Made by a program: the position numbers and the translations under genes | Part shown: positions 32,608-41,543 of the stretch, piece by piece | Layout: each line of letters opens with the position of its first letter | Position numbering within the stretch: the stretch's first letter is position 1 | Notes under the pieces: generated by a model | Told to the model about the DNA's origin: nothing | The model's database searches: none | What the model saw: only the letters and a program-made list of their open reading frames with translations | Assembly: GCA_029563035.1 (NCBI GenBank) | Contig: JAKQTP010000138.1 | Coordinates: 310,001 to 374,000, forward strand | Reading direction: 5' to 3' | DNA length: 64,000 bases | Source: an archaeon | GTDB lineage: Archaea; Iainarchaeota; Iainarchaeia; CSSED10-239

Positions 32608-33636
32608 ATGAACTATCTAATCTTGATATTAAGTTGTTTAGTTTCATTTATTGCGTCTTTTTTTGCGATAACGCAATTTAAAAAATTCTTTGTGACTAGG
32701 GGAATAATTGCTGTTGATCAGCAAAAGAAAGAAAAGCCAACTTTGCCACAATCAGGTGGTATGCCAGTATTTTTTGGCTTTCTAATTGGCATTATGTTCT
32801 TTGTTTTGCTTTCTACTTTTTATTTTCATACAGACGTAGTTTTGATAATTGCAACAACTCTTTCAATTTTAATTGCAACATTAATTGGCTTTTTTGATGA
32901 TATAAATATTAGTAAAGAACCAGTAAAGAACATTTATGGGGACTTAGAGATTAGGGTTGGGCTTCCACAATGGCTAAAGCCTCTTTTAACTATTCTTGCA
33001 GCAACCCCTTTGATTGCAATAATGGCAGGGGACTCTACAATGGGTATCCCTTTTATTGGCACTGTTAATTTTGGAGTGTTTTATGCTCTTTTAATAGTTC
33101 CAATCCTTTTTGTGGTTATAACAAACTCAACAAATATGCTTGCAGGTGCTAATGGTTTAGAGGGGGGGCTAATGGCAATAGTCATGATCTCTCTAGGCAT
33201 CTTTTCAATTATTAATGGCAGAACAGAAGCTGCAATTATCTCGTTTGTTGCTTTGTTTGCATTAATTCCTTATCTTCTAAATAACTGGTATCCTGCAAAG
33301 ATGCTTCCTGGAGATTCATTGACTTATCTTTTTGGTGCAACTTTTGCAAGCATTGCTATAATTGGAAATATTGAGAGTTTTGCTTTATTTATTTTTATTC
33401 CTTGGGGTATTGAAATAATTCTGAAACTACGAGGGAAATTAAAGGTCAGAAGCCTTGGTGATCTCCAAGAGGACGGGACACTAAAGATGCCTTATAAACG
33501 CATTTATTCTTGGACACACATAATGATGTTTCTCCCTACTTTATTTAAAAAACGCTTTACAGAAAAGCAAGTCACTTGTGGCATTCTCCTTGTAGAGGTC
33601 GCAGTTTGTATTTTAGGCTTTATTTTGTTTTTATAG
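32608..33636 (+). CDS. GT4-family phosphoglycosyl transferase (AglH/WecA/MraY-like)
   Basis: 342 residues with about ten membrane helices. Family motifs are visible: TLPQSGGMPVFFGF, the Mg-binding GFFDDINI, NSTNMLAGANGLEGG and the C-terminal cytoplasmic loop from KLKVRSLGDL. It should transfer a sugar-1-phosphate, probably GlcNAc-1-P, from UDP-sugar to a polyprenyl or dolichyl phosphate carrier. The C-terminal loop contains KRIYSWTHIMM, typical of the archaeal branch. It is in an operon with aglB. Confidence 0.9.
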   Translation: MNYLILILSCLVSFIASFFAITQFKKFFVTRGIIAVDQQKKEKPTLPQSGGMPVFFGFLIGIMFFVLLSTFYFHTDVVLIIATTLSILIATLIGFFDDINISKEPVKNIYGDLEIRVGLPQWLKPLLTILAATPLIAIMAGDSTMGIPFIGTVNFGVFYALLIVPILFVVITNSTNMLAGANGLEGGLMAIVMISLGIFSIINGRTEAAIISFVALFALIPYLLNNWYPAKMLPGDSLTYLFGATFASIAIIGNIESFALFIFIPWGIEIILKLRGKLKVRSLGDLQEDGTLKMPYKRIYSWTHIMMFLPTLFKKRFTEKQVTCGILLVEVAVCILGFILFL

Positions 33637-33645
33637 GTTATAGAT

Positions 33646-34005
33646 ATGATTGACAAAAAACTAAAAACAATGATTGAAAGAAATAACTTGGCATTGGCAA
33701 CAATAGACAAAAGCAATAAGCCAAATGTTGTTTTTGTTTCTTGTGTAAAAGTAGTTTCTAAATATCAAATTCTAATAACAGACAACTATATGAACAAAAC
33801 AAAAAGAAATATTCTTGATAACAAAAATTGTTCAATTGCAATTACTGATTCTAAACAGGATTGCGGTTATCAACTTAAAGGCACAGCAAGGTATTTTTCT
33901 TCAGGAAAATGGACAAAGCAAGTAAAAGCACTAAAGGAAAACAAAGGGCTTCCTGCCAAAGGCGCAGTTGTTGTTACAATAAAAGAGATTATAAATCTAG
34001 CTTAA
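33646..34005 (+). CDS. PNPOx-like FMN-binding split-barrel protein
   Basis: 119 residues forming one split barrel of the pyridoxamine-phosphate-oxidase-like superfamily: NNLALATIDKSNKPNVVFVS as the first hairpin, ILITDNYMNKTKRNILDNKNCSIAIT and GYQLKGTARYFSSG, ending GAVVVTIKEIINL. Members bind FMN, F420 or haem; the cofactor cannot be read. It lies 9 bases after the GT4 gene and overlaps the convergent nreA gene by 4 bases. Confidence 0.8.
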   Translation: MIDKKLKTMIERNNLALATIDKSNKPNVVFVSCVKVVSKYQILITDNYMNKTKRNILDNKNCSIAITDSKQDCGYQLKGTARYFSSGKWTKQVKALKENKGLPAKGAVVVTIKEIINLA

Positions 34006-35087
34006 TATTTAAAAAAATCAGTTATTCTTTTTTGCGTCTTTATTTCTTTGTAAAGCTCTGAGTGTTTTAGCCAATGGTTTATCCCGTTCCTTATTCTTTG
34101 ATTAATAAATTCTGTTGCTTGCTCTAAAGAATCAAAGACATATGGCTCTTTTGTTAATGCTTCTTTTACTGTCTCTCTTATCACCCAAACGCCCTTAGAA
34201 TTATAGCTTGGAGAGATATCTCTAAAGACAATAACTGATGCTTGTCTCTTTCTTTTATAGAGATACTTAGCAACTTCAATTCTTGCTGCATAATACCCGC
34301 CAGTCACACTACTTGCATATTTCTTTCTTGGGCCGTTAAGTTCAAAATCCTTCCAAATATTTTCTCCTTGCATCTCTATCTGCTCAAAGCCCCAGATTCT
34401 TGGAATGAACAACACATAAAAGATGTTTTGATAGAACATAAAAGAAAACACCTCATATTTGTCAATTGTTCCAAAATCCAGAAGAGCATTTTCAATTATG
34501 TCTTTAGAAATAACATCATCAGTTGAAGTTATTGCCCATCTTGTTGGAACCAGCACTCTGTTCTTGCCTATTCCTAGAAGACCCATGGATAATATTTGTT
34601 CTATCTTATAAACATCATCAAGTTTATTATTCAGTTGTAATATCCCTTCTTTTGCCTTAAGGTCAGTATCATTAACAACCTTGTCAATACTTTGTGGTAT
34701 CTTGACATTATCAATAATCTTAAGATCCTCAAGATTATATGAAAAATTATTTATTCCAGAATAGTTTTCATTGACAAGTTTGCTTTTCTTTTCATCTAGC
34801 CCAACCTCAATCTCTGTTGTTTTTTCTGATTGAGATAACAATTGTATTTCTGAAAGATTTTTATCAAACTTTGTGGCATCTGTTTTTTTAAAGCTCTTGA
34901 AAGTAAAGACTTGCTTTGCTCTTTCTTTTTCTATTTCTTCTGGTTTTTGTTTAACCCAGGCCTTAGGGTCAGAAGATGTTGCTATAGTTTGTTCTGTAAA
35001 AAAACCAGGTCCTACAAGTAGATCAGGATAGTTATTTTCATAAACTAGATTAAATGGTTTGGAAAAGACCTGTTTTTTAGTTTTCAT
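34002..35087 (-). CDS. NreA-type DNA repair protein with C-terminal PIP box
   Basis: 361 residues of the archaeal Nre family. Typical parts are LLVGPGFF near the start, NRVLVPTRWAITSTDD, the IWGFEQIEMQGENIW region and KYASSVTGGYYAARIEVAKYL. The protein ends QKRITDFFKY; QKRITDFF (352-359) is a good PCNA-interacting (PIP) motif. NreA is linked to repair of alkylation and cross-link damage in Haloferax. The zinc-binding cysteines present in some members are not seen. Confidence 0.9.
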   Translation of the reverse strand: MKTKKQVFSKPFNLVYENNYPDLLVGPGFFTEQTIATSSDPKAWVKQKPEEIEKERAKQVFTFKSFKKTDATKFDKNLSEIQLLSQSEKTTEIEVGLDEKKSKLVNENYSGINNFSYNLEDLKIIDNVKIPQSIDKVVNDTDLKAKEGILQLNNKLDDVYKIEQILSMGLLGIGKNRVLVPTRWAITSTDDVISKDIIENALLDFGTIDKYEVFSFMFYQNIFYVLFIPRIWGFEQIEMQGENIWKDFELNGPRKKYASSVTGGYYAARIEVAKYLYKRKRQASVIVFRDISPSYNSKGVWVIRETVKEALTKEPYVFDSLEQATEFINQRIRNGINHWLKHSELYKEIKTQKRITDFFKY

Positions 35088-35147
35088 TAATAGAATATAG
35101 TGTTATAAAAATTTATAAAAGCTTTTAAAAATAAGTAATATTTAAAT

Positions 35148-36758
35148 ATGTTTTTAGCTTATAATAATTCGATTAATATGACTAATATTTCTAAAAATAT
35201 CAAACAACGAGGTATAACACCGATTGTTACAGTAATAATTCTAATTGTAATTTCTACAATTTTAGTTCTATTGATATTATCTTTTGGTCGGGAACACACA
35301 AACAAGAGCCTTGAAAGAACTAATGATATAGACAATTTTACTGTTTCAGATGCTGAAAGCTTTATTTATCCAAAAGAGATGCAAAATGGAGTATTGTTAT
35401 TTAATTATAATCCTCCTGCAGATATTGAAGATAAAGAAATAACAATTACTGGTTATAAGATTGCAAATGTTTCAGGCATGGAACCAATACAACTTGAGAC
35501 GCCATTTACTTTTTCTGCAAATTCTCAAAATGTTTTGGTGCTTGATTGTTTATATGAGCATAGTGTTAAAGACAAGGTAGATTTAAAGCTAATAACAGCT
35601 GATTACAAATACATAGATATTAGTGTTAGAGATCCAGACATGGTTTGTTCTTCTGGTGGTACTGGTACAGAAGAAGACCCGATAGTAGTATGTAATGCAG
35701 ATGACTTAAATGCAGTAAGGTTAAATCTTGATGCAAATTACGTTCTTGGAAAAGACATAGATCTTAAATGTTATTCAAGAAGAGAAGAAGAGGGCTGGGA
35801 GCCAATCGGCACTGATTTTGAAAATGGTTTTAATGGCATTTTTGATGGTCAAAATCACACAATAAGTAATCTATATATAAATACAGATAACGATAATATT
35901 GGGCTTTTTGGATTTGTAGCATATAATGAAGGAAAAACTATAGAAATAAAAAATTTAATTTTAAAAGATGTAAATATTACTGGCAATCAAAATGTAGGAA
36001 GTATTGCTGCAAATTTTGCAATGTATGCTATAATTTCTAATGTTCATTCTTCAGGCACAATTAATGGAGAAAGTTACGTGGGAGGATTAGTTGGAAAAAA
36101 CACTTATGGCGGTTTTAATTCAATTGGTGGAGATTTAAATTTTTCAAGTTTCACTGGGCAGATAAATTCTAGTGGAGCTTATGCTGGTGGATTAATTGGA
36201 AGAAATTTTGGCAATATTGAAAATAGTAATTCAAATATAATTATTAATTCAAATGGAGACAATGTTGGAGGCATTGTTGGCGACAATAAAGGCATTATAA
36301 GCAAAGTACACTCAAAAGGATCAATTACTAGTTCTGGAAACTATGTTGGTGGTACAATTGGAATAAATGGAGGAAAAATTTATAATTCCTATTCTTTATG
36401 TGAGGTTTCAGGAAATGATTATGTTGGTGGATTAGTGGGTATGAACAAAATTGGAAGTGGTATGGGTTTTCCACCTACTCCTAGTGGCTATATTTATTAT
36501 TCTTTCTCAGCTGGCAGGGTGACTGGTGTTTCAAATGTCGGGGGGTTTGTTGGAGGTGGTAATGCAAGCGATATTTATTATTCAGTATATGATACAAATA
36601 CTTCTGAGCAATCAGATACTGGCAAAGGAGCCCCAAAAACAACAGAAGAAATGAAACAACAACAAACTTATGTTGGTTGGGATTTTACAAATGTTTGGGC
36701 AATTGATCCAAACAAAAATAATGGTTATCCTTATTTAATATTTAATACAGGAGATTAG
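35148..36758 (+). CDS. Pilin-like surface protein with GLUG repeats
   Basis: 536 residues; a second in-frame ATG at 35178 would shorten it by 10. The N-terminus has an archaeal type IV pilin signal: a basic stretch, QRG then ITPIVTVIILIVISTILVLLILSFG. Residues about 45-150 match the same region of the next protein, so the genes are paralogues. From about 240 to 480 there are repeated GLUG-type units (GGLVGKN, GGLIGRN, GGIVGDN, GGLVGMN), a beta-helical adhesin motif. The likely role is a membrane-anchored or pilus-displayed adhesin. Confidence 0.8.
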   Translation: MFLAYNNSINMTNISKNIKQRGITPIVTVIILIVISTILVLLILSFGREHTNKSLERTNDIDNFTVSDAESFIYPKEMQNGVLLFNYNPPADIEDKEITITGYKIANVSGMEPIQLETPFTFSANSQNVLVLDCLYEHSVKDKVDLKLITADYKYIDISVRDPDMVCSSGGTGTEEDPIVVCNADDLNAVRLNLDANYVLGKDIDLKCYSRREEEGWEPIGTDFENGFNGIFDGQNHTISNLYINTDNDNIGLFGFVAYNEGKTIEIKNLILKDVNITGNQNVGSIAANFAMYAIISNVHSSGTINGESYVGGLVGKNTYGGFNSIGGDLNFSSFTGQINSSGAYAGGLIGRNFGNIENSNSNIIINSNGDNVGGIVGDNKGIISKVHSKGSITSSGNYVGGTIGINGGKIYNSYSLCEVSGNDYVGGLVGMNKIGSGMGFPPTPSGYIYYSFSAGRVTGVSNVGGFVGGGNASDIYYSVYDTNTSEQSDTGKGAPKTTEEMKQQQTYVGWDFTNVWAIDPNKNNGYPYLIFNTGD

Positions 36759-36765
36759 ATAAAAT

Positions 36766-37569
36766 ATGAAAAAATTAAATAATAAAGGAGTATCAGCAAT
36801 AATCATAACTGTACTTTTAGTTTTTGTTGCTGTAATTTTAGGAGGAATATTACTAAGTTGGGGTCGTGGCTACACAGACAAAGGAGTAAACCAAGCCCAA
36901 ACAGTAACTGAAACAAAATATAATGCAAGCGATTTTGTTTATCCAGAAAAAATAGATGCTGGGGTTGTTAAATTTAGGTATAGCCCACCAGCAGATTTAG
37001 AATCACAAAACATAGAAATTACAAAATACAAAATTATTTCAGAAAATAAAGAAAGTGAAGAAAAAACATTTAACACACCACTAATTTTAGAAGAAGGAGT
37101 TAATACTTTTGATTTAGAAAATTTTTTTGATCTTGGTGTTGCAGATTCAAAAGTAACTGTTGTTCTAATAACTTCAGATAATAAATATATAAATTTGGAA
37201 AACATCTCAAACACAAACGCAAAAAGATTAAAAGTAGAAACCCCGACAGCAGACCCTGCACCAGGGTTGTTTAATAGCTCTATATCTGTTTCATTAAGTT
37301 GTGCAACAAAAGGTGCAACAATCTATTATACTACAAATGGGTCTACACCAACAACAGCAAGTTCAGAATTTAAAGGAGGGGGAAAAGCAATACAAATTAC
37401 CCAAACCACCACTCTCAAAGCAATAGCTGTTAAAGAAGGATATGAAGATAGCGATATCTTTGTTGGAAACTATATAAAAAATAAGGTATCAGCAGACCCA
37501 ATAGATCCAATAGGCAGAGAAGAAGATATAGGTGGTGGGTCAGTAAGACCCCCAACCCCAAGACCATAG
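36766..37569 (+). CDS. Pilin-like surface protein with chitobiase-C-like domain
   Basis: 267 residues. The N-terminus NKGVSAIIITVLLVFVAVILGGILLSWGRG is a pilin-type signal, and the following region (about 40-145) is homologous to that of the preceding protein (YPEKIDAGVVKFRYSPPADLES against YPKEMQNGVLLFNYNPPADIED). The C-terminal part (about 150-235) is a chitobiase/beta-hexosaminidase C-terminal type domain: PGLFNSSISVSLS, ATIYYTTNGSTPT, TTLKAIAVKEGYEDS. It ends in a Gly/Pro-rich tail. It lies 7 bases after its paralogue. Confidence 0.8.
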   Translation: MKKLNNKGVSAIIITVLLVFVAVILGGILLSWGRGYTDKGVNQAQTVTETKYNASDFVYPEKIDAGVVKFRYSPPADLESQNIEITKYKIISENKESEEKTFNTPLILEEGVNTFDLENFFDLGVADSKVTVVLITSDNKYINLENISNTNAKRLKVETPTADPAPGLFNSSISVSLSCATKGATIYYTTNGSTPTTASSEFKGGGKAIQITQTTTLKAIAVKEGYEDSDIFVGNYIKNKVSADPIDPIGREEDIGGGSVRPPTPRP

Positions 37570-37713
37570 ATAAAATCTATTCTCCAAGATCTAGATGAGG
37601 CAAGCATTTCTTGCTTCATTATTTTTTAAATCTCTTTTTCTTCTTTTTCATAACATTTATATATTCTTTTATCTAAATATATTTAGATAAAATATATTAA
37701 ATTTGGTGAAATA

Positions 37714-38361
37714 ATGTCTGTAGCTAGAAAAACTGAAACTAACTTACCAGAGGTCTATAAGCCTAAAAGAGGACCAAAAGCAATAATTGATTATTTCTAT
37801 AATAAAATAAATATAAGAGAAAGCATATTGATTGTTCTTTTTGCAATTATTGTTAATATCTTGATTTATTTGCTATTAAAAGGCCAAGATATAGGCTTTT
37901 ATATACTTAATCAGTTTCTAACAGGAGTTATTCTAACATGGCTACTCTTAGGCTTAGCAATCTTTCTAATAATGTACTTTATAAGAGGGCAAAAAGATCT
38001 TCCAAAAAGACCTTATGAAAAAGTTCTTTCTACAATTGCTGCATTTAGAGCAACATCAATCATCTACACAATTCTTTGCACATTGATTGTCTTTATATTA
38101 TTTCCATCATTGATTTCTTCTCTTCAAATGCTTGCAGTTAACCCAAATTTAATAAATAGCACAACACTATTCCCAGAATTAACATTCGCAAACACAATTG
38201 GCTTAATATTATTATTTTTATTAACAATATTCATGATTGTTTATTGGATAATAATGCTTTACGAGTTTACAGAAATTGGATTTAAAGTTAAAAAACCAAT
38301 CTACAAGATTGCATTAACTTTATTGTTAATGGCTTTAATTTTCTTTATAAGCCTTATATAA
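37714..38361 (+). CDS. Yip1-like membrane protein
   Basis: 215 residues with five membrane helices after a basic N-terminal stretch. The arrangement, with a long cytoplasmic first segment, an Arg/Lys loop (FIRGQKDLPKRPYEKVLS) and a central TIAAFRATSIIY helix, is that of Yip1-domain proteins. In archaea these have no defined function. A palindromic TTTATCTAAATATATTTAGATAAA-type stretch near 37671-37690 lies about 25-45 bases upstream and may be a promoter or operator. Confidence 0.65.
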   Translation: MSVARKTETNLPEVYKPKRGPKAIIDYFYNKINIRESILIVLFAIIVNILIYLLLKGQDIGFYILNQFLTGVILTWLLLGLAIFLIMYFIRGQKDLPKRPYEKVLSTIAAFRATSIIYTILCTLIVFILFPSLISSLQMLAVNPNLINSTTLFPELTFANTIGLILLFLLTIFMIVYWIIMLYEFTEIGFKVKKPIYKIALTLLLMALIFFISLI

Positions 38362-38388
38362 TTTCTTATTTTTAAATAGTTTTTAATT

Positions 38389-40842
38389 ATGTTCAATATA
38401 TTTAAAAAAACACCAAAACAAGAAAATAATCAAGAATTAAAAAAAAACACAGGAATTTTTATTGATGCCTACTACAAAGAAAGCCAACTTTTTGTAACTA
38501 TTAAAAAAGATCAAAAAAAAGAAACCTATCCAGTAGACTATCAACCCTACTTCTATCTTTCTTTAAACCAAAAACTTAATTCTGAAGATATTGAAAATCT
38601 AAAAACCCAGGAAAATGTTCTAGGAATTATTCAAAAAGAAGAAAACACCTACAAGCTGGTTTTTGAAACAGTAGAGGATTTAGTAAAGACCAGAAATCAT
38701 ATTCTTGAAAATAATGCTTTCCCAGATAAGAAATATAAGTTGTTTGAATATGACATTCCTTTTGTCTATAGGTTCTTAATGGATAAAGGCCTAAGTAATT
38801 TTAAACTCGTAGATTACACTTTAGATGATCAAGGAAAGATAACAGATATTATCCCAAAATCAGATATGAGTTTAGATGGTTTATTGTCCTGTGTCTTTGA
38901 CATAGAAGTGCTAGTTCCAGAAAATTTATCTTTTCCAAAACCTGGCGTTGACAAAATCATTTCAATTTCTTATGCTGATACAAACAAAGACAAAGCAGTA
39001 TTCTTTTTAATAGATAAAAAAGACGATCTTGAAAAAAGAAAAGAAGAGCTAAAAAAACATTATCAGTTTTTAGACATTAGGCTTTTTAATGATGAAGCAA
39101 AGTTAATAGATGGTTTTACAGAATATGTAAATTCTAAAAACCCAGATATTGTTTACACCTACAATGGCATATTTGATTTTGAATATTTAGAAAAAACCTA
39201 CAAGGCACGAACAGGAAAAAACTTAAAATTCTCAAATAGTCGGTTGGTCTTTTCAAGATCACAACACAAAAAAGTAAATCTTGAAGGAACTGTTCATATA
39301 GACATCTATGCCTTAATGAGATTATTAAGATATCTGCAAGTTTTTAATTACCCTAAGCTAGATTTAAATTCCTTGTATTCAAAACTGACAGGAAATCCAA
39401 AGCTTACACTTACTCCAAAAGAAATGAGAGAATATTATCTTTCAGATAAATATTACAAGATCATAGATTATAATCTTGATGATATTTTAGCAACTTTAGA
39501 ACTTGCAAACAACTACACTCCAATTGCTTTTGAAATTTCTGATTTTATTAACTACCCTGTTAATGACATTGTTTTTTCTTCTGCAGGAGCAATGGTTGAA
39601 AGATTATTTTTCAAATATTATTATAATAAAAACAAGATTATTCCAAACAAGCCAAGAGGAGAAGAAATTGCAGAAAGACAGAAACACACCTTTATTGGAG
39701 CATTTGTTAAAGCCCCAATTCCTGGCCTTCACAAGAACATAGCAGTTCTGGATTTTAGAAGCTATCACATATCAATTATGATGTCCTATAACATTTCTCC
39801 AGAAACTGTTGATTGTTCTTGTTGTGAAAAAACAAATGTTATTGCTGGCCACTACATATGCAAGAATAAAAGAGGCTTTGTTCCAGAGATATTAGAAGAA
39901 TTATTGGCTTTAAGAGCAGGCTATAAAGAAAAAGCAAAACAGCTATCTAAAGACACACAAGAATACAGAAACATGTATGCTAAACAATATGCCTTAAAGA
40001 TATTTTTAGCATCAACCTATGGCTATATGGGCTTTGCTGGTGCTCGCTGGTATTCTAAGCCATCTCTTGAAATCATGTATCATCTAGTGAGATCCAAGAT
40101 TCAAGAAGTTATTAAAGAATTTGAAAAGCTTGGTTATCTAGTAATTTATGGAGACACAGATTCTTGTTTTATTGATTTTAGAAATGTTGAAAAACTAAAG
40201 GAAGACATAAATTATGTTAATTCTATTATTCCTAAAGCTATGCATCTAGAACTAGAAGACATATATTTGTCAGGATTGTTTGTGCGTGCAAGAGACAAGG
40301 AAAGAGCAGCAAAGAAGAAATATGCTCTTCTTGATTATAATGGAAACCTCAAGATAAAAGGCTTTGAGTATGTAAGGCATGATTGGTGTCCTCTTGTTAA
40401 GGAAACACAAAAAGAAATTTTAAAACTTGTTTTAAAAGAGCAGGACTCAAAGAAAGCACTAAAGTATGTGCAGTTAATAATTGAGGATTTAAAGAAAAAA
40501 GAAATTCCAAATTCTAAATTGATTATTCAGACTTTTGTTCACAAGTCCTTAGAAAGCTACAAGACCCTTAATCCTGCAATGGCAGCAGTAAAGAACGCTA
40601 AAAAAGCTGGTAAGAAATTTAAGGTTGGGGATCTTGTAGAATATATTATTACTGACAAATCAGGAAAGACAATTTCTGACAAGTCCCAGATTGCTGAATT
40701 TGTTAAGGAAAAAGATTATGATTCTGATTATTACATTAACAACCAGTTAGTTCCTGCAATACTTCCAATACTTGGGGAGTTAGACATCTCAAAAGACGAG
40801 CTAATCACAAACACCAAGCAAACAGGCCTAATGGATTTTTAA
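38389..40842 (+). CDS. polB: Family B DNA polymerase with an altered motif A
   Basis: 817 residues. The proofreading domain has ExoI VFDIEV (D171, E173), ExoII YTYNGIFDFEYL and ExoIII YNLDDIL. In the polymerase domain motif A reads LDFRSYHISIM from D455, where the usual DFxSLYPSI has Tyr at the steric gate; here His 460 takes that place. Motif B KIFLASTYGYMG and motif C YGDTDS (587-592) are intact. Two Cys pairs (CSCC and the next Cys) match euryarchaeal PolB. The protein ends QTGLMDF (811-817), a PIP box for PCNA. It is the likely replicative polymerase. Confidence 0.95.
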   Translation: MFNIFKKTPKQENNQELKKNTGIFIDAYYKESQLFVTIKKDQKKETYPVDYQPYFYLSLNQKLNSEDIENLKTQENVLGIIQKEENTYKLVFETVEDLVKTRNHILENNAFPDKKYKLFEYDIPFVYRFLMDKGLSNFKLVDYTLDDQGKITDIIPKSDMSLDGLLSCVFDIEVLVPENLSFPKPGVDKIISISYADTNKDKAVFFLIDKKDDLEKRKEELKKHYQFLDIRLFNDEAKLIDGFTEYVNSKNPDIVYTYNGIFDFEYLEKTYKARTGKNLKFSNSRLVFSRSQHKKVNLEGTVHIDIYALMRLLRYLQVFNYPKLDLNSLYSKLTGNPKLTLTPKEMREYYLSDKYYKIIDYNLDDILATLELANNYTPIAFEISDFINYPVNDIVFSSAGAMVERLFFKYYYNKNKIIPNKPRGEEIAERQKHTFIGAFVKAPIPGLHKNIAVLDFRSYHISIMMSYNISPETVDCSCCEKTNVIAGHYICKNKRGFVPEILEELLALRAGYKEKAKQLSKDTQEYRNMYAKQYALKIFLASTYGYMGFAGARWYSKPSLEIMYHLVRSKIQEVIKEFEKLGYLVIYGDTDSCFIDFRNVEKLKEDINYVNSIIPKAMHLELEDIYLSGLFVRARDKERAAKKKYALLDYNGNLKIKGFEYVRHDWCPLVKETQKEILKLVLKEQDSKKALKYVQLIIEDLKKKEIPNSKLIIQTFVHKSLESYKTLNPAMAAVKNAKKAGKKFKVGDLVEYIITDKSGKTISDKSQIAEFVKEKDYDSDYYINNQLVPAILPILGELDISKDELITNTKQTGLMDF

Positions 40843-40977
40843 AGTTTGTATTTTTGCTATTTTTTTAGGTTATTTCTTAAATATTACAAAAAAAGTCAAC
40901 TATTGGTTTTATTAAGTAAAAATTCCAAAATATATTAAAAGAAACTCATTTAAATTGTTTTGTTCTTAAAATATGTG

Positions 40978-40996
40978 TGGTGTAAAAATTACACCA
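40978..40996. promoter_or_regulatory. Palindromic operator of the toxin-antitoxin operon
   Basis: TGGTGTAA and TTACACCA form perfect 8-base arms around AAA. A TATA-like CTTAAAATA at 40964-40972 puts the expected start of transcription inside the palindrome, and the antitoxin ATG follows 22 bases later with AAGGAG between. Binding here by the antitoxin dimer would block RNA polymerase, the standard autoregulation of type II systems. Confidence 0.65.
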
Positions 40997-41017
40997 AAAT
41001 GATGCAAGGAGTTTAAC

Positions 41018-41284
41018 ATGAGAATGAGTGTTTCAACAGATGGTTTTATGGACTTGGTTTTAAATAAAGCAGTAGAGTTAGGTATTGCAAAAACAAAAAA
41101 CGAAGCTCTAAGGATGGGTATGTTGTCTTTTAACAAAGAATATGGAATTGTAAAAGATATAGAACTTGAATTGGTTGCAAAAAAAATGCAAAAAGAACAA
41201 GAACTAATGAAAAAGAAAAATCAAAAATATATCCCTTATGATAAAGCCATGAAAAAATATAAGCACCTCTTGGATAAACTATGA
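41018..41284 (+). CDS. Antitoxin of a type II toxin-antitoxin pair
   Basis: 88 residues. The N-terminal part is consistent with a ribbon-helix-helix fold: strand MRMSVST, helix DLVLNKAVELGIAKTKNEALRMGMLSFNKE. A Lys/Glu-rich C-terminal helix should wrap the toxin. Its stop overlaps the toxin start (ATGA, 4 bases), typical for antitoxin-first operons. The upstream palindrome is the likely binding site. Confidence 0.7.
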   Translation: MRMSVSTDGFMDLVLNKAVELGIAKTKNEALRMGMLSFNKEYGIVKDIELELVAKKMQKEQELMKKKNQKYIPYDKAMKKYKHLLDKL

Positions 41285-41541
41285 CTGAATGGAAGATTGA
41301 TACTATACCAAATTGGGATAGATATTTTCGTAAATTTGATAAAAAAGTTCAAATTCGCATTTTGAAGAAAATTTTTCAACTTATGACGATGTCAAATCAT
41401 AGACGATTACATCAATCAAAATACTGCGTAGAAGAAGTTGGACAATATCGTATTTGTTTTGTTGTTGAAGAAGCAACAAAAACCAAATCAATTCATTTTG
41501 TAGGGAATCACAAACAATATGAAAATTGGTATGAGGAATAA
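41281..41541 (+). CDS. RelE/ParE-superfamily toxin
   Basis: 86 residues with the small alpha/beta fold of RelE-like toxins: a helix pair DRYFRKFDKKVQIRILKKIFQL, then strands CVEEVGQYRICFVVEE and KSIHFVGNHKQYENWY. The basic residues R/H in the middle and the terminal strand fit ribosome-dependent mRNA interferases, but catalytic residues are variable in this family. It is translationally coupled to the antitoxin. Confidence 0.75.
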   Translation: MTEWKIDTIPNWDRYFRKFDKKVQIRILKKIFQLMTMSNHRRLHQSKYCVEEVGQYRICFVVEEATKTKSIHFVGNHKQYENWYEE

Positions 41542-41543
41542 CA

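Noticed and set aside
35850..36600. Regular spaced repeats that could be read as a DNA repeat array
   Set aside because: The repeats are degenerate at base level and keep a reading frame; they encode GLUG protein units, not a CRISPR or tandem DNA repeat.
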